Positions 1-8,796 of a DNA stretch of 61,652 bases are shown here, in pieces; positions within the stretch are counted from its first letter, which is position 1, and every line of letters begins with the position of its first letter. The notes beneath the pieces were generated by a model, which saw only the letters and a program-made list of their open reading frames with translations, was not told where the DNA came from and searched no databases. The stretch lies in NCBI GenBank assembly GCA_945947155.1, contig CAMEXM010000003.1:1-61652 (forward strand), written 5' to 3'. The translations under genes and the position numbers were made by a program. This DNA comes from Polynucleobacter meluiroseus. Lineage in GTDB: Bacteria; Pseudomonadota; Gammaproteobacteria; Burkholderiales; Burkholderiaceae.

Positions 1-325
1 ATTTGGTGTGATGGGTGGCAACATGCAACCGCAAGGTCATTTGCAAATGCTCATGCATTTTGTTGACGATCAGCTCAATCCCCAAGCTTGCTCTGATTCG
101 CCGCGCTGGCGCATTGATGACTCGGGAAAACTCACCGTAGAGTCTTCCATGCCAGCCGATGTTGTCGACGGTTTACGCCAGCTCGGTCACGTTGTAACGG
201 TAATGCCACATGACAGCCTTGATTTTGGCAGTGCCCAGGCAATTGCCCTGATTGGCGCGGATGCATCTAGCGGCTACATTGCTGGCAGCGATCACCGTCG
301 CGATGGCATTGCTGCTGGGTTTTAA
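1..325 (+). CDS. ggt: gamma-glutamyltransferase, C-terminal part (5' truncated by window edge)
   Basis: Reading frame runs in from the window edge; FGVMGGNMQPQGHLQ...SGYIAGSDHRRDGIAAGF is typical of the gamma-glutamyltranspeptidase small-subunit C-terminus. Confidence 0.88.
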   Translation, partial: FGVMGGNMQPQGHLQMLMHFVDDQLNPQACSDSPRWRIDDSGKLTVESSMPADVVDGLRQLGHVVTVMPHDSLDFGSAQAIALIGADASSGYIAGSDHRRDGIAAGF

Positions 326-382
326 TTGCCCCAGCCTAATCCCCTCCCCAACTAGCCCTTTTTTTACAGTTCCACGGTGTAA

Positions 383-404
383 GGCGATTAATCGCCGTTT
401 TTTT
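383..404 (+). terminator. intrinsic terminator after ggt
   Basis: GGCGATTAATCGCC palindrome followed by G and a 7-nt T tract. Confidence 0.7.
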
Positions 405-421
405 GCACTTATTTGGTGCAA
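403..421. promoter_or_regulatory. NtrC-box-like palindrome upstream of amt
   Basis: TTGCACTTATTTGGTGCAA; contains GCACT-N5-GGTGC, one mismatch from GCACC-N5-GGTGC; 60 bp before the amt ATG. Confidence 0.4.
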
Positions 422-481
422 TTTTATGGATTGTTCCCTTACTTATTCCCCATAATGACGCATCAATTAAAGGGATAGGCC

Positions 482-1684
482 ATGGATTCGTTTAAGACCG
501 GTAGTGATGCGTTGTTTATTTTGATGGGCGCCATTATGGTGCTCGCCATGCATGCAGGCTTTGCATTTTTAGAGCTGGGCACCGTGCGTAAGAAAAACCA
601 AGTCAATGCACTCGTCAAAATCCTGGTTGATTTTGCGGTCTCTACGATTGCCTATTTCTTCATTGGCTACAGCATTGCCTACGGCGTCAACTTCTTTTCC
701 GGCGCTGAAGTGCTGGCCCAGAAAAATGGCTATGAACTGGTTAAATTCTTTTTCTTGCTGACTTTCGCTGCCGCTATTCCTGCCATTGTTTCTGGTGGCA
801 TTGCAGAGCGCGCGAAGTTTAATCCCCAACTGATTGCGACCTTTTTACTCGTCGGTTTTATCTATCCCTTCTTTGAAGGCATTACGTGGAATCAACAGTT
901 CGGCATCCAAGCGTGGATTAAAGAACTCACTGGCGAAGAGTTCCATGATTTTGCAGGCTCCATCGTAGTTCACGCCATGGGCGGTTGGATTGCCCTGCCC
1001 GCTATTCTGCTGCTTGGTGCGCGCCGTGGTCGCTACACCAAAGACGGCAACGTCTCAGCGCACCCACCTTCCAACATTCCATTTTTAGCATTGGGTGCTT
1101 GGATTTTGGCGGTGGGTTGGTTTGGCTTTAATGTAATGAGCGCGCAAACCATCGATAAGATCAGCGGCCTCGTTGCACTTAACTCTTTAATGGCCATGGT
1201 TGGCGGTACCTTGTCTGCGTGGCTGATTGGTAAAAACGATCCAGGCTTTTCCTATAACGGCCCCTTAGCTGGCTTAGTGGCAGTCTGCGCCGGCTCTGAC
1301 CTGATGCATCCCTTGGGCTCCTTAATCGTTGGCCTGGTTGCAGGCGCTTTATTTGTATACACCTTCACGCTCGCGCAAAACCGCTGGAAGATCGACGACG
1401 TCCTTGGAGTCTGGCCATTGCATGGCTTATGCGGTCTTTGGGGCGGCATCGCTGCCGGCATCTTTGGCTCTACAGCGCTGGGTGGACTGGGTGGCATTTC
1501 CATTGCTGGGCAGCTAATTGGAAGCTTCCTCGGGGTCAGCGTTGCGCTGGTTGGTGGCTTTGTGGTTTATGGCCTACTTAAAGTAGTGATGGGCCTACGC
1601 TTATCCCAGGAAGAAGAGTTCGATGGGGCAGACTTGAGCATTCACCGGATCTCCTCCACCCCTGATCGTGAATCAAGCTGGTAA
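482..1684 (+). CDS. amt: ammonium transporter (Amt family)
   Basis: Long hydrophobic ORF with Amt signatures (FAGSIVVHAMGGWIALPAI, HGLCGLWGGIAAGIFG). Confidence 0.95.
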   Translation: MDSFKTGSDALFILMGAIMVLAMHAGFAFLELGTVRKKNQVNALVKILVDFAVSTIAYFFIGYSIAYGVNFFSGAEVLAQKNGYELVKFFFLLTFAAAIPAIVSGGIAERAKFNPQLIATFLLVGFIYPFFEGITWNQQFGIQAWIKELTGEEFHDFAGSIVVHAMGGWIALPAILLLGARRGRYTKDGNVSAHPPSNIPFLALGAWILAVGWFGFNVMSAQTIDKISGLVALNSLMAMVGGTLSAWLIGKNDPGFSYNGPLAGLVAVCAGSDLMHPLGSLIVGLVAGALFVYTFTLAQNRWKIDDVLGVWPLHGLCGLWGGIAAGIFGSTALGGLGGISIAGQLIGSFLGVSVALVGGFVVYGLLKVVMGLRLSQEEEFDGADLSIHRISSTPDRESSW

Positions 1685-1727
1685 AACGCATCACAGTCCT
1701 GTCTAAATAGCCTATCTATAATGGGGT

Positions 1728-2252
1728 ATGGCTATTTATGAACTCGATGGTATTGCACCCCAATTAGAAGAAGGTGCTTTTGTGGCGGACAGCGCTGAGG
1801 TAATTGGGCATGTCCGCTTGGGCAAAAACGCCAGCGTCTGGTCAAAAACCGTGGTGCGTGGCGACAATGACCAAGTCACTATTGGCGACGAGAGCAATGT
1901 GCAAGACGCATCCGTACTCCACTCCGATCCTGGATTTCCACTCACCATTGGCAAGCGGGTCTCGATTGGCCACAAAGTCATGTTGCATGGTTGCACGATT
2001 GGTGATGGCACTCTAATCGGTATTGGAGCGATCGTGCTTAACGGCGCCAACATTGGTAAGCACTGTTTAGTCGGTGCTGGCGCCCTCGTCACCGAAGGAA
2101 AAGAATTTCCGGATGGCTCGATGATTCTGGGTTCACCTGCCAAAGCAGTCAAACAACTCAGCCCAGAACACATTCAGAATATCGAGCGTATTGCGGATCA
2201 CTACGTTGAGAACGCCGCGCGCTTTCGGACCGGCTTAAAAAAAATCGGCTAA
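1728..2252 (+). CDS. gamma carbonic anhydrase family protein (left-handed beta-helix, YrdA-like)
   Basis: Hexapeptide repeats; GDESNVQDASVLHSDPG, GHKVMLHGCTIGDGTLIGIGAIVLNGA. Confidence 0.93.
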   Translation: MAIYELDGIAPQLEEGAFVADSAEVIGHVRLGKNASVWSKTVVRGDNDQVTIGDESNVQDASVLHSDPGFPLTIGKRVSIGHKVMLHGCTIGDGTLIGIGAIVLNGANIGKHCLVGAGALVTEGKEFPDGSMILGSPAKAVKQLSPEHIQNIERIADHYVENAARFRTGLKKIG

Positions 2253-2258
2253 GTTACT

Positions 2259-3194
2259 TTGCTACCCGTACTCAGTGTTGTTGTCCCGGTTTTTGCGCTG
2301 ATTCTCGCGGGATTTATTGCGGGCAAAACCGGCAAGCTTGGTCCCAACGCCTCGACTGAAATCAATCGCTTTGTGGTCTGGTTGGCGCTGCCTGCACAGC
2401 TCTTTAATTTCACCGCCAATAGCAATTGGCAAACCCTATGGCAACCTGGCTTCATCATTGCGTTTAGTGCAGGGTGTTTTGCAGTCTTCATCGCGCTGCT
2501 TCTATACCGCTGGTATCACACACGCGATTGGGCAGCAGCAAGCTTTACTGGTCTCAGCGGCTCGTACTCAAACACCGGCTATATGGGCATTCCGCTTTGC
2601 CTCTTAGCGCTCGGCGATGCTGGCCTGGCGCCTGCGGTGATCGCCACCTTGGTGGTAGTCTGCGGGCTCTTTGCTCTCGCGATTGTCTTTATTGAGTTCG
2701 GTAAACAATCGCATAAGCCCTGGTATGAAATCATTGGCATTGTTCTGGGCTCATTAGTAAAAAATCCCTTATTGGTTTCGCCGGTTGCGGGCGTTGTATG
2801 GTCTGCCAGTGGCCTGCAGATGATTGAACCCGCTCAGCAGTTTTTATCCTTCCTGGCGGCGGCTGCCAGTCCCTGCGCGCTCGTATCGATTGGCCTTTTT
2901 CTGATGCAAAAGAGCGATGGAAAAGTGAGCGGAGTCTGGAGCTTAACGTTCATTAAGTTAATCGTACAACCCGGTGTGGCTTGGCTCGTTGCCGGGCCTA
3001 TTTTGGGTCTGCCACTATTCTGGGTTCAGGCTGCCGTACTCATGAGTGCTCTACCCACAGGAACCGGGCCCTTTATGCTGGCGCAGTATTATCAAGCCGA
3101 TGGGGCTGCAATCTCACGGGTCGTTTTACAAACCACGCTGGGCTCAGTCGTTACCCTATCAATGATCATCTGGTGGATCAATCAGACTACCTAA
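2259..3194 (+). CDS. AEC family (auxin efflux carrier-like) transporter
   Basis: About 10 TM segments; VVVPVFALILAGFIAGKTGKLG N-terminus typical of AEC family; TTG start. Confidence 0.85.
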   Translation: MLPVLSVVVPVFALILAGFIAGKTGKLGPNASTEINRFVVWLALPAQLFNFTANSNWQTLWQPGFIIAFSAGCFAVFIALLLYRWYHTRDWAAASFTGLSGSYSNTGYMGIPLCLLALGDAGLAPAVIATLVVVCGLFALAIVFIEFGKQSHKPWYEIIGIVLGSLVKNPLLVSPVAGVVWSASGLQMIEPAQQFLSFLAAAASPCALVSIGLFLMQKSDGKVSGVWSLTFIKLIVQPGVAWLVAGPILGLPLFWVQAAVLMSALPTGTGPFMLAQYYQADGAAISRVVLQTTLGSVVTLSMIIWWINQTT

Positions 3195-3203
3195 GCTGCA
3201 AAA

Positions 3204-3872
3204 CTAAAACGGTGGATTAGCGCCCTCGGCATCGATTTGTTTTTCCCACGAGGCATCGATAAATGCCGGCAGTGTCATGCACTCCTGAAAAATGGCCATC
3301 AAGCGCGGATAGAGTGCGACATCCATCTTGGCATCGAGTGCATTAAAGAGCTGTGGTACCAAACAGATATCCGCCAGCGTGATCTGATCACCATAACAAA
3401 AACGCCCTGAGCGCCCATCCCTGCTGATCTGGGCTTCAAGCCCAGCAAGGCCGGTAGCAACCCAATGCCGATACCAAATACTGCGGGCCTCTTCACTGAC
3501 TTCCAATTGACGAACGAGGTAGCGTGATACCCGTAAATTATTAATCGGGTGAATATCTGCAGCAATATCCAAGGCTAAGGCGCGCACCCAAGCGCGATCA
3601 ACTGGACTGCTGGGCAGCAGCGGTGGCTCGGGATAGACTTCATCTAGGTAGTCGACGATGGTAAGCGATTGGTGAATGCGCACATCACCCTCTTCATACA
3701 GCGGAATTAAGCGATTGGGATTTTTCTCGCCATACTCAGGCTGCAGCTGATCGCCACCTTTTTTAGTGAGGTGCGTGGCAATGGTGTCGTAATCAATGCC
3801 CTTGAGGTTTAGCGCAATGCGAACCCGAAAGGCTGCCGAGCTTCGCCAAAAACTATAGAGACGGGGTTTCAT
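3204..3872 (-). CDS. maiA: maleylacetoacetate isomerase (zeta-class glutathione S-transferase)
   Basis: MKPRLYSFWRSSAAFRVRIALNLKGIDYD motif (SS-R-R-R-I-A-L). Confidence 0.93.
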   Translation of the reverse strand: MKPRLYSFWRSSAAFRVRIALNLKGIDYDTIATHLTKKGGDQLQPEYGEKNPNRLIPLYEEGDVRIHQSLTIVDYLDEVYPEPPLLPSSPVDRAWVRALALDIAADIHPINNLRVSRYLVRQLEVSEEARSIWYRHWVATGLAGLEAQISRDGRSGRFCYGDQITLADICLVPQLFNALDAKMDVALYPRLMAIFQECMTLPAFIDASWEKQIDAEGANPPF

Positions 3873-3911
3873 AGAAAGTACTTCACAAAAAAGATGGAAA
3901 GAATGAAAGCA

Positions 3912-4541
3912 TTATCGTGAGCGCATAATAAAGCGCTTCGGTACCCGCAGATTCCAATGAATAGCGGCGGCTCTAAAACCAAAGATCAGCAGCATGCAGG
4001 CAATCGCACCTTGCGTTGTATAGCCAGGCGCGTATTCCAAAATCAAGACGTACAGAATGCAGCCCAGCGATACTGGAATGGCATAGAGCTCGTGCGACAT
4101 CAAGAGGTTTTTTCTACCCGCCACCATATCGCGAATCAGACCCCCGCCAATCGCGGTAATCACACCGAGAATTACTGGGGCGAGCGGTAAACCGAAATCC
4201 ATATTCCAGGCCTTATCAGCCCCCTGAATGCCAAACAAGGCCGCGCCGAATCCATCCAAGTAAAGCATCCAGCGGTAAATCTGTGGCTGTGTAAAAAAGG
4301 CTTCTAAGTAAAAGGCAATAGCGCTAGCAGCCAAGGCAACCCACAAATAAATCGGCAGGCTGGCCCAAAAAACCGGGGTTTCTAAAATCAGGTCGCGCAC
4401 GGTGCCGCCACCAATCGCGGTGATCAATCCCAATACCATCACACCAAATAAATCCACGCCCCGATCGGCAATAGCGAGCACGCCAGTCACCGCAAACGCT
4501 ACGGTAGCGATAATGCCGATCCAAAAACTGAGGTTTTCCAT
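3912..4541 (-). CDS. trimeric intracellular cation channel family protein (UPF0126/YicG-like)
   Basis: Duplicated ITAIGGGTVRDLI / ITAIGGGLIRDMV glycine-rich motifs with 7 TM segments. Confidence 0.9.
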   Translation of the reverse strand: MENLSFWIGIIATVAFAVTGVLAIADRGVDLFGVMVLGLITAIGGGTVRDLILETPVFWASLPIYLWVALAASAIAFYLEAFFTQPQIYRWMLYLDGFGAALFGIQGADKAWNMDFGLPLAPVILGVITAIGGGLIRDMVAGRKNLLMSHELYAIPVSLGCILYVLILEYAPGYTTQGAIACMLLIFGFRAAAIHWNLRVPKRFIMRSR

Positions 4542-4588
4542 AGGGTGCAGTCTAAAGCACTTCGCTAGCCCTACTGATTTTTAGGCAA

Positions 4589-4615
4589 TAAAAAACCCGC
4601 TCCGAGGAGCGGGTT
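4589..4615 (-). terminator. intrinsic terminator downstream of the symporter operon
   Basis: AACCCGCTCC-GAGGAGCGGGTT hairpin; T tract on the minus strand. Confidence 0.8.
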
Positions 4616-4656
4616 AGTTAAAGCCCAAGATTACTCTTGGTTATTCAATACGCAAT

Positions 4657-6798
4657 TTAACTTGATTCCGTATTCATTGTATCGCCGCGTAAGGTTGGGT
4701 AACGTACGTGATCGATCAGGTCTTGAATATCTTTACGTGGGGCTGGGGTTACCAAGCTCACCAAGATAATCGCGGCAAAACCGAGTGGCACGCCAAATAC
4801 ACCGGCTGAAATTGGCGCAATACCGTACCAAAGTTCAACAGGTGAGGTTACGCCGAATACACCGCGCATCCAAGGCTGAGTCGTGATCATGTAATACAAG
4901 GTAATACCCAAACCAAGCACCATACCAACGCAAGCACCCGCTTTGTTAGCACGCTTCCAGAAAATACCAAGGGTAAGTGCTGGGAAGAACGCTGCAGCAG
5001 CAAAGGAGAAGGCCGCGCCAACCAAGAACAAGATGTCCGCCGGTTTCTGAGCCGCAACATACGCTGCCGCTAGAGCCACAACTACCAACAATGCTTTGGA
5101 AATTGCAACACGACGGCTTGCAGGTGCATTTGGGTCGATCATCTTGTAGTACAGGTCATGTGACAGTGCGTTAGCAATGGTCAACAATAGTCCGTCAGCA
5201 GTCGACAGAGCTGCAGCCAAACCACCCGCTGCCACCATGCCGGAGATCACGTATGGTAAGCCACCGATTTCTGGGGTTGCCAGAACGATGATGTCACCAC
5301 CAATGGTCATTTCAGCCAACTGGAAAATACCGTCTTTATTGATGTCAGCAACAGACAATAAAGCAGGATCTACCTTGGACCATGATGAAATCCAGGCCGG
5401 CAATTGATCAAATGGCGTTCCGACGAGCACTGTAAAGACCTCGTACTTTACCAAGACTGCTAAAGCAGGCGCGGTGAAATACAGCAAGAAGATGAAGAAC
5501 AAGGACCATGTCACCGACTCACGCGCTTGCTTTACCGACGGGGTCGTGTAAAAACGCATCAGAATGTGTGGCAATGCCGCTGTACCCACCATCAAACAGA
5601 AGATCAAGGCTAAGAAGTTACGACGTGAGGTATCGAAAGCCGTACGGGCCTTTTCGTCACCGTCTGGGTTGCCCGCAAACTGCTGAGCATGACGAGGCAT
5701 GTTAGCAAGTTGGTTCGAGCGGTTGGTTGCGCCGGTTCGTTGTGTTGTCCACAATTTTTTCGCTGCTTCTGCATCTTTTGGAACTGCAGCCAAGGCTTTT
5801 TCAGCTGCTGCGATTTCAGGTGCAGGTGCATTTGCAGCCTTCAACTCAACAACTTTTTGCTCGGCAGCCGCTTTATCCGCAGCCAATGCAGCAGGAACGT
5901 CTTTCAACTTCTCGGTAAGAGCATCAGCACGTGCTTTGAAAATCGCACGAACTTCGAGCTCTTTTGGATCCTTGATCAGTTCGGCTTCTTTGGCAGTTAC
6001 TTTTTCAAGTTGTGGGCCGTAAGCAAACTGAGGGATCGGATTGCCAGTTTGCTTAACGGATAACCAAACTACTGGAACCATGTAAGCAATGATCAAGATG
6101 ATGTACTGCGCAACTTGTGTCCAAGTAACCGCACGCATACCACCCAAGAAGGAGCAAACCAAAATACCAGCCAAGCCCAAGAAGATACCGATCTCAAATG
6201 GGACGCCAGCTAAACGGGTTGTAATCAAACCAACGCCGTAAATCTGGGCAACCACATAGGTGAACGAGACCAAAATCGCAGCAAGGATTCCGAGGAAACG
6301 AGGTAGGTTGCCGTCATAGCGCGCGCCCAAGAAGTCAGGGATCGTGAACTGACCGAACTTACGCAAGTAAGGGGCCAAGAACAACGCTACTAAACAATAA
6401 CCACCGGTCCAGCCCATGATGAAGGCCAAACCGCCGTAACCGGTCAAGTACAAAGTACCTGCCATACCGATAAACGACGCGGCCGACATCCAGTCCGAAC
6501 CCGTTGCCATACCGTTGTACATCGCCGGAACGCGTCGACCAGCTACATAGTATTCCGCAGCGTCATTGGTACGACTCATTACGCCAATACCCGCGTAGAG
6601 CAATATCGTTGCGCCTAAGAATACGTAACCAATCATCGCTCGGCCTAAGCCCATTTGTTCTGCAATACCTAAAATTAGAACGAAGGATATAAAGCCGACG
6701 GTGTACCACGTGTAAATCTTGTTTAGGCCTTTTTTAAAGTCGGCATTACTTCCGCCGCCGCCAAACATACTGCCATCACTAGGTGTCATTCCAGCCAT
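4657..6798 (-). CDS. sodium:solute symporter family protein (VC_2705 / ActP-like subfamily)
   Basis: SSS family TM pattern (AAEYYVAGRRVPAMYNGMATGSDWMSAASFIGMAG), partner DUF4212 gene directly upstream; about 120-aa Ala/Lys/Glu-rich internal insertion. Confidence 0.92.
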   Translation of the reverse strand: MAGMTPSDGSMFGGGGSNADFKKGLNKIYTWYTVGFISFVLILGIAEQMGLGRAMIGYVFLGATILLYAGIGVMSRTNDAAEYYVAGRRVPAMYNGMATGSDWMSAASFIGMAGTLYLTGYGGLAFIMGWTGGYCLVALFLAPYLRKFGQFTIPDFLGARYDGNLPRFLGILAAILVSFTYVVAQIYGVGLITTRLAGVPFEIGIFLGLAGILVCSFLGGMRAVTWTQVAQYIILIIAYMVPVVWLSVKQTGNPIPQFAYGPQLEKVTAKEAELIKDPKELEVRAIFKARADALTEKLKDVPAALAADKAAAEQKVVELKAANAPAPEIAAAEKALAAVPKDAEAAKKLWTTQRTGATNRSNQLANMPRHAQQFAGNPDGDEKARTAFDTSRRNFLALIFCLMVGTAALPHILMRFYTTPSVKQARESVTWSLFFIFLLYFTAPALAVLVKYEVFTVLVGTPFDQLPAWISSWSKVDPALLSVADINKDGIFQLAEMTIGGDIIVLATPEIGGLPYVISGMVAAGGLAAALSTADGLLLTIANALSHDLYYKMIDPNAPASRRVAISKALLVVVALAAAYVAAQKPADILFLVGAAFSFAAAAFFPALTLGIFWKRANKAGACVGMVLGLGITLYYMITTQPWMRGVFGVTSPVELWYGIAPISAGVFGVPLGFAAIILVSLVTPAPRKDIQDLIDHVRYPTLRGDTMNTESS

Positions 6799-6800
6799 GA

Positions 6801-7064
6801 TTAGTCCTCCTCCACTTCAGCGCAATCGTATTCTTTGTCTAGGTTATTCATGTAGTGCGCGTAGTAGGCAATGATCAGAACATAAGTCACTAAAGCGCCT
6901 TGTGCACCGACCCAAAAACTAAACGGCCATCCAAAAAAATTAAAGCTTAAATCACGGGCGTAATAGCCCACAACAAAGGTCACGATGAACCAGATGGCTA
7001 ACAGAATTGCTGTCATCCGTAGGTTTTTGGACCAATATTGTTTATGCGATTCTGTTAATTGCAT
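6801..7064 (-). CDS. DUF4212 domain protein (small subunit-like membrane protein paired with the symporter)
   Basis: 87 aa, two TM segments, YWSKNLRMTAILLAIWFIVTFVVGYYARDL ... FWVGAQGALVTYVLIIAYYAHYMNNLDKEY. Confidence 0.93.
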   Translation of the reverse strand: MQLTESHKQYWSKNLRMTAILLAIWFIVTFVVGYYARDLSFNFFGWPFSFWVGAQGALVTYVLIIAYYAHYMNNLDKEYDCAEVEED

Positions 7065-7093
7065 AACAGTTTCTCCTTTAGTTAAAAAAATAC

Positions 7094-7128
7094 ATCTACT
7101 ACTAATGCACTACTTAATACACACTACT
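7094..7128. repeat. three short direct repeats with 14-bp period upstream of the DUF4212/symporter genes
   Basis: ATCTACT / CACTACT / CACTACT at 7094, 7108 and 7122 on the plus strand. Confidence 0.5.
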
Positions 7129-7136
7129 AAAAACCA

Positions 7137-7712
7137 CTAAACACCTAAACCGGTTTCCCGTTCTAGCTGCTTAGCAAATTTGGGTTCAAATTCTTTGAGG
7201 TGAAGAATGATTTTAGTGGCCTCTTCAGGCTGGTTGCGCTCGGCATACACCCGGGCCAGCTGGTACCAGGCGTATGGGCTCATCGGCTGCAATTTGGTGT
7301 TTTTCTTGAGGGCCTTGATGGCCTCGTCAAAGCGCTGGAGCTGTATTAATACCAATCCAAGCCCATACCAGGCTTGGTCTAAATTTTCATTGAGCTTAAT
7401 GGCTTGGCGAAAGCTGTGTTCCGCATCCTGAACCTGCCCCATCTCTTCCTGCAAGAAACCGAGGTTGTACCAAATGGCGGCGGATACATCGGGCTTTTGT
7501 GTTAAGCGTTTGTAGTCAGCAATCGCGCCTGCTTTATCGCCATGCTCGGTCTTCATAAACGCCAGGCTAGTAATGACATAGTCATCATGGGGGAAGCGGC
7601 GATTCATTTCTTCGAACACATCCATCGCTTGGTTTTTTAAACCAAAAGTGATTAATGCGTTCGCACGTAACTTCAACAGGTACCAATCGAGATTGCGTTT
7701 GTTTACTGGCAT
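7137..7712 (-). CDS. tetratricopeptide repeat protein
   Basis: Multiple TPR motifs (AAIWYNLGFLQEEMGQVQDAEHSFRQAIKLNENLDQAWYGLGLVLIQLQRFDEAIKALKK). Confidence 0.88.
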   Translation of the reverse strand: MPVNKRNLDWYLLKLRANALITFGLKNQAMDVFEEMNRRFPHDDYVITSLAFMKTEHGDKAGAIADYKRLTQKPDVSAAIWYNLGFLQEEMGQVQDAEHSFRQAIKLNENLDQAWYGLGLVLIQLQRFDEAIKALKKNTKLQPMSPYAWYQLARVYAERNQPEEATKIILHLKEFEPKFAKQLERETGLGV

Positions 7713-7999
7713 ATTTCAATCCCGATGGAGATGCAGTGCTCAATCTTAGCCAGGGTCACAGCGATATAGAGAACGCTCACAATACAAAATGCCACAAAAG
7801 GCACTTGCCTATCCAGAATTTGCTTGGGCGAAATGAAGCGCGCTAGAAGTGTCCATGGCTTATTAATAATGCCGATCAATTGATAAAACAAATTGGTGTC
7901 GCGCTTTTGTCCAGCCAATACATAAAGCAAGCCTTGGCCAATCAGACCTAAGGCGCCGATGTACAAAATCAACTGAGCGATATTCAAAAATAAAAGCAC
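7703..7999 (-). CDS. small integral membrane protein, unknown function
   Basis: 98 aa with hydrophobic segments; 10-bp overlap with the TPR gene suggests translational coupling. Confidence 0.7.
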   Translation of the reverse strand: MLLFLNIAQLILYIGALGLIGQGLLYVLAGQKRDTNLFYQLIGIINKPWTLLARFISPKQILDRQVPFVAFCIVSVLYIAVTLAKIEHCISIGIEICQ

Positions 8000-8095
8000 T
8001 AATAATCCTAAAAGTTACATTCCGACTCGGAAGGCTCGGAAGTACAAGGATTATGGTGCCTATGGCATGGTCACTAAATCAGTGCTTTCCCCTAT

Positions 8096-8120
8096 AAAAC
8101 CGTGAAAAAATGACGGTTTT
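8096..8120. terminator. bidirectional hairpin terminator-like element
   Basis: AAAACCGT-N9-ACGGTTTT. Confidence 0.5.
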
Positions 8121-8130
8121 AGAGGCTAGG

Positions 8131-8796
8131 CTAGCGCGTAATCCAGTTCGCCTGACGGGCAATGCCCCTTAATGATGACCATGAGCTGGCTTCCCGTTTT
8201 AAATAGGGCCAGAGGCGCATCAGGAGCTCAGCAGTGGCAAAAGTGTCTGCTGCTGCCTGATGGCGTACAGCGCACTCAATGCCAAAATGCGCCAGCCAAT
8301 CGTCTAGTGCACGCAAACTAGGGTTTACCCCAGTAATTTTCGCCAAGGGCTCTATATCGAGCCATTCATTTTGAAGTGGCTTTAGTCCCGCTAATGTATA
8401 CGCACGACCCAGCATTGCCTCATCAAATGCAGAATGAAAGGCGAGCAATGGGCAATCGCCAACCCAAGCTTGGAACTCCTTTAAGACCTCCAGCGGCGGC
8501 CTTCCTTCGGATTGCGCCTGAGCGCCAATGTGGTGAACCAAAATGTTGTCTTTGCTGCTCGGCAGATCTTGTTTGAGTACCGCCTCATAACTGTCGCCAA
8601 TCACAATCGCGATCCGCTCAAAATCCGGACTCACGTCCAGCGCCACCGCAGCAATTGCGAGCAGCCGATCAGAGTGGGGATCTAAACCACTCGTTTCCAC
8701 GTCGAGCACGATCCAGCGACGCCCTTCAGGCTGCTTCCCTTTAAATAGGGAACGTAAGCCATCAAAGAATGGCGCATCTTTTAGATTAGCGAACAT
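8131..8796 (-). CDS. 3'-5' exonuclease (DnaQ/DEDDh, DNA pol III epsilon-like)
   Basis: WIVLDVETSGLDPHSDRLLAIAAVAL (Exo I) and AFHSAFDEAML (Exo II) motifs. Confidence 0.9.
   Translation of the reverse strand: MFANLKDAPFFDGLRSLFKGKQPEGRRWIVLDVETSGLDPHSDRLLAIAAVALDVSPDFERIAIVIGDSYEAVLKQDLPSSKDNILVHHIGAQAQSEGRPPLEVLKEFQAWVGDCPLLAFHSAFDEAMLGRAYTLAGLKPLQNEWLDIEPLAKITGVNPSLRALDDWLAHFGIECAVRHQAAADTFATAELLMRLWPYLKREASSWSSLRGIARQANWITR

Noticed and set aside
252-455. 67-aa ORF across the ggt-amt junction
   Set aside because: Runs through the ggt terminator hairpin and NtrC-like palindrome; no family resemblance.
1736-2173. 145-aa minus-strand ORF opposite the gamma-carbonic-anhydrase gene
   Set aside because: Antisense shadow; Ser/Pro/Thr-rich low-complexity translation typical of reverse-frame reading.
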